Source: Rickettsiales bacterium
GTDB taxonomy: Bacteria; Pseudomonadota; Alphaproteobacteria; TMED127
Assembly: GCA_002706585.1 (NCBI GenBank)
Contig: PALU01000019.1
Span: 1 to 7,963 of the forward strand
Length of the DNA: 7,963 nt
Direction: 5' to 3'
The notes under the pieces were generated by a model. The model had not been told where the DNA came from. It saw only the letters and a list, made by a program, of their open reading frames with translations, and made no database searches. This document shows, in pieces, positions 5,389 through 7,963 of the stretch (the stretch's first letter is position 1; each line of letters opens with the position of its first letter). The position numbers were made by a program, and so were the translations under genes.

Positions 5389-6282
5389 TTGGTACATTTA
5401 ACTCAATCAAAGTTTCATGGAGTTAAATCAATACTTTCAAAAGTAAGTTACGTAGCAAAAAATGTGATTTACATTCCAAAGCTTTCAAATAAATTCTCGA
5501 AAAATAAACCTTTAATTAGCAACCTAATTCCAACTAAAAAAGTTGAATTTTCCTTTGGATCTTACTTTGTTACAACTATTGACTCAAACAACCCACTTAT
5601 TAAAAATGTACAAAAACTTAGATATTCAAGTTTTTTCGGAAATTCTAAAAATGAATTTGATAAAGATGAATTTGATCAAGAGTGTGATCATCTTGTTGTA
5701 ATTGATAAATCCAAGGGAGTAGATTTTGTTGTAGGTACCTACAGATTATTAATTAAACCAAAAAATATTGCTTATAAAAAATTTTATAGTGAAACTGAGT
5801 TTGAAATAAAAAAATTATTTGAAACAAAAGATATTTCACTTCTTGAGGCAGGAAGATCTTGTGTTATAGATGGTTATAGAGATGGAAGAATTATTAGATT
5901 ACTTTGGAGAGCACTAGCGACCTATATTTTTAAGAATAATATTGATTTAATATTTGGTTGTGCAAGCTTTCCTTCTGCTGATTATCAAAAATATATAAGA
6001 CAATTATCTTACCTTCATAATAATCACGGACCACCAAAAAAGTATTGTACTTACCCACTTAATCATCTAAAAGCACATTATAAGGTTTTAAAAAAATCAG
6101 AGTTAAAGAATTCTGATATTTTTAGAAGCCTCCCACCTTTAATTAAAGCTTATATAAGAGCGGGTGCATGGGTAGGAAAAGGAGCTATTATAGATAAAAA
6201 ATTTGATACAACTGATGTTTTAATAATTTTAAAATCATCTAAAATAATGAAAAAATACTCTCAATTAGCTGTAAATGAATAA
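5389..6282 (+). CDS. olsB: Ornithine N-acyltransferase OlsB (GNAT, hemolysin-like family)
   Basis: Starting at TTG 5389 the product has 297 residues. It matches the OlsB/'hemolysin' acyltransferase family throughout: LRYSSFF (77-83), DEFDQECDHLVVID (93-106), VGTYRLL (115-121), FYSETEFEI (132-140), LLEAGRSCV (151-159), LLWRALATYI (171-180), FGCASFPSADY (189-199), LPPLIKAYIRAGAWVGKGAIID (248-269) and FDTTDVLII (272-280). OlsB transfers a 3-hydroxyacyl chain from ACP to the alpha-amino group of ornithine, giving lyso-ornithine lipid at the cytoplasmic face of the membrane. The next gene encodes the acyltransferase type needed for the second step. Earlier in-frame starts would overlap fur by up to 56 bases without a ribosome site. 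Some relatives in this family acylate other amino acids, so ornithine as substrate is inferred. Confidence 0.92.
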   Translation: MVHLTQSKFHGVKSILSKVSYVAKNVIYIPKLSNKFSKNKPLISNLIPTKKVEFSFGSYFVTTIDSNNPLIKNVQKLRYSSFFGNSKNEFDKDEFDQECDHLVVIDKSKGVDFVVGTYRLLIKPKNIAYKKFYSETEFEIKKLFETKDISLLEAGRSCVIDGYRDGRIIRLLWRALATYIFKNNIDLIFGCASFPSADYQKYIRQLSYLHNNHGPPKKYCTYPLNHLKAHYKVLKKSELKNSDIFRSLPPLIKAYIRAGAWVGKGAIIDKKFDTTDVLIILKSSKIMKKYSQLAVNE

Positions 6283-6297
6283 AAAAAATTTTAGCCT

Positions 6298-7116
6298 ATG
6301 TTATATTCACCAGTTCTTTCATTTTTAAGAATCTTTCCATTAACTATCTGGACAATTTTTTGTTCATTCATGCAACTAATTTTTTTTTCATTAGGTAAGC
6401 AGAAATTCTTTATTTTTTATAGACTTTTTTTTAAAGGATTAGCTAAAATCTTTGGGATTAAAATTATTTGTAAAGGAAATATAGAAAAACATAATGTACT
6501 TTATGTTTCAAACCATGTTTCTTATCTTGATATAATACTTCTAGGCTCTAATTTAGATGGAATATTTGTCGCAAAATCTGAGATTTCAAAATGGCCTTTT
6601 ATTAATAAATTATGCAGACTGGGAAGAACAATATTTGTAGAAAGGCAAAATAGATTGAAAGCAAAGGAACAGACTAACTTTATAGGTAAAAAATTGAATA
6701 GTGGTTATAATGTTATCTTGTTTCCTGAGGGGACATCAAGTGATGGAAAGAAAGTTCTTCCGTTTAAAAGTTCACTACTAGGTGCAATAGAATTTGATTC
6801 AAAAAAATTTTTTTTAATACAACCTGTTTCAATAACTTACACAAAATTGGATGGTATTCCTGTTGATAATAAATTTAGACCTTTCTTTGCATGGTTTGGA
6901 GGAATGGATTTAATTTCTCATGCCTGGAAGTTTATGGGCTTGGGAGTAAGTGAGGTAAAGATAAATTTTCATAAGGCAAAAGAGTTTTCAAGTTTTAAAG
7001 ATAGGAAAGAGGCAACTAGATATAGTTTCAAATGCATTTCCTCACAAGTTTCTGAAAACAATAAGTCAATTGAAATAGAAAACAAAATTAAACTCTACGA
7101 ATTTAAATGCTTGTAA
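6298..7116 (+). CDS. olsA: PlsC-type 1-acyl-glycerophosphate / lyso-ornithine lipid O-acyltransferase
   Basis: A 272-residue membrane acyltransferase of the LPLAT family. The first 45 residues hold one or two hydrophobic stretches (about 6-32 and 37-45) that would anchor it at the inner membrane. Catalytic motif I is NHVSYLD with His73 and Asp78, motif II lies around FVERQNR (113-119), and motif III is FPEGTSSDG (142-150). PlsC acylates lysophosphatidic acid; OlsA acylates lyso-ornithine lipid, and some enzymes do both. Its place 15 bases after olsB favours the OlsA role, but it could be the general PlsC of the cell. No Shine-Dalgarno sequence is visible, so it is probably translated by readthrough or coupling with olsB. 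miaB follows after 30 bases. Confidence 0.87.
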   Translation: MLYSPVLSFLRIFPLTIWTIFCSFMQLIFFSLGKQKFFIFYRLFFKGLAKIFGIKIICKGNIEKHNVLYVSNHVSYLDIILLGSNLDGIFVAKSEISKWPFINKLCRLGRTIFVERQNRLKAKEQTNFIGKKLNSGYNVILFPEGTSSDGKKVLPFKSSLLGAIEFDSKKFFLIQPVSITYTKLDGIPVDNKFRPFFAWFGGMDLISHAWKFMGLGVSEVKINFHKAKEFSSFKDRKEATRYSFKCISSQVSENNKSIEIENKIKLYEFKCL

Positions 7117-7146
7117 TAAAAAAAAAAGTATTTAATTATTATCCCT

Positions 7147-7963
7147 ATGAATCGGTCCTTTTATATTAAAACATATGGCTGTCAGATGAATGATTATGAC
7201 TCCGAAAAAATGAATGATATTTTGTTAAATAATGGATTTACAAAAACTAATAAAGTTGAAAATTCTGATGTTGCAATACTTAACACTTGTCATATAAGAG
7301 AAAAAGCAAGCGAAAAAATGTATTCAGACCTTGGGAGATTATCAGTTTTTAAAGAAAATAGAATCAGAGCTGGTAAGAATATGCAAATAATCGTCGCTGG
7401 ATGTGTGGCGCAGGCTGAAGCTGATGAAATTTTAAAAAGAAGTAAATCAGTTGACTTTGTGCTGGGTCCACAAAACTTTCATGTTTTACCAAAAATACTA
7501 AAAAAAAATAAATTAGAGAAAAAATTTACTAATTTTTCTTATGAAAAAAAATTCAAATCATTCCCTGTGTCAAACTTTAAGGGAGTGAGTAGGTTAATTA
7601 CTATACAAGAAGGTTGCGATAAATTTTGTTCTTTTTGTGTCGTTCCCTATACAAGAGGAGCAGAGTTTTCAAGACCACCTGAGGATATCTATGCAGAGTC
7701 TCAGGGTTTAGTAAATACAGGAGCTTCTGAAATTACTTTACTTGGTCAAAATGTCAGTTCTTATAAATCTAAAATATACGAAAAATCTTTGGAAAAGGAA
7801 ATAAATTTAAGTGATCTATGTAGGATTTTATCTAAGATCAAAGGTCTAAAAAGAATAAGATATATAACTTCACATCCAAATGATATAAAACTTGATCTCA
7901 TCAATGAACATAAGAATAATAAAAAATTAATGCCTTTTCTTCATCTGCCCGTTCAATCTGGTT
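7147..7963 (+). CDS. miaB: tRNA-2-methylthio-N6-dimethylallyladenosine synthase MiaB (3' end missing)
   Basis: An open frame of 272 codons from ATG 7147 continues past the right edge without a stop; full MiaB is about 440-470 residues. The N-terminal UPF0004 domain has its three cluster-binding cysteines: Cys12 in TYGCQMN, Cys48 in NTCHIRE and Cys86 in AGCVAQ. The radical SAM motif is CxxxCxxC with Cys157, Cys161 and Cys164 (EGCDKFCSFCVVPYTRG), followed by LLGQNV and the SHP and LHLPVQSG segments. MiaB adds the methylthio group to i6A37 of tRNAs, using two [4Fe-4S] clusters. It is the fourth gene of the probable fur operon. No ribosome site is visible; the leader between olsA and miaB holds a run of 10 A. 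In E. coli, NfuA supplies clusters to MiaB, and an Nfu gene lies earlier in this window. Confidence 0.98.
   Translation, partial: MNRSFYIKTYGCQMNDYDSEKMNDILLNNGFTKTNKVENSDVAILNTCHIREKASEKMYSDLGRLSVFKENRIRAGKNMQIIVAGCVAQAEADEILKRSKSVDFVLGPQNFHVLPKILKKNKLEKKFTNFSYEKKFKSFPVSNFKGVSRLITIQEGCDKFCSFCVVPYTRGAEFSRPPEDIYAESQGLVNTGASEITLLGQNVSSYKSKIYEKSLEKEINLSDLCRILSKIKGLKRIRYITSHPNDIKLDLINEHKNNKKLMPFLHLPVQSG

Noticed and set aside
7117..7146. Promoter or terminator between olsA and miaB
   Set aside because: The 30 bases hold a 10-A run and AT-rich sequence with loose -10 look-alikes but no paired boxes and no stem. Readthrough from olsA is simpler.

Overview
The window looks like chromosomal DNA from a low-GC bacterium, most likely a free-living, streamlined alphaproteobacterium of marine type. 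GC is under about 30% by eye. The taxonomic signals are the chain Fur-family regulator / OlsB-type acyltransferase / PlsC-type acyltransferase / miaB, the UspA-Nfu pair ahead of tsaB-rimI, and a Fur protein without CxxC motifs, as in many alphaproteobacterial Fur/Mur proteins. This is inference from gene content; no rRNA is present. I see no mobile element, tRNA, rRNA or CRISPR array, and no gap above 300 bases without a gene.

Layout: (1) 13-2002, plus strand: a UspA-like protein, an Nfu-type Fe-S carrier and a membrane-anchored Bax-type glucosaminidase. The last two overlap. (2) 1999-3542, minus strand: a cytoplasmic D-Ala-D-Ala dipeptidase followed by a secreted polysaccharide deacetylase, joined through a TGATG stop/start overlap. 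This pair converges on the glucosaminidase gene with interlocked stop codons and diverges from tsaB across only 15 bases. (3) 3558-4653, plus strand: tsaB and rimI, overlapping by 14 bases. (4) 4655-4870, minus strand: a small TusA-like protein that ends one base from rimI. (5) 4971-7963, plus strand: fur, olsB, olsA and miaB, closely spaced and probably one transcript from a perfect extended -10 promoter upstream of fur. miaB runs off the right edge.

How the genes work together: three neighbours (glucosaminidase, deacetylase, D,D-dipeptidase) deal with peptidoglycan or related cell-wall sugars. OlsB and OlsA would together make ornithine lipid, a phosphorus-free membrane lipid. TsaB and MiaB both serve modification of tRNA position 37 (t6A and ms2i6A), and Nfu-type carriers are known to supply Fe-S clusters to MiaB-type enzymes. 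Fur heads the lipid/tRNA operon.

I did not find a clearly new biological system. The most interesting items are a terminator-like hairpin in the fur leader, a TTG start for olsB with the only strong Shine-Dalgarno sequence in the window, and the oppositely oriented cell-wall gene pair set into a housekeeping array with almost no intergenic space.
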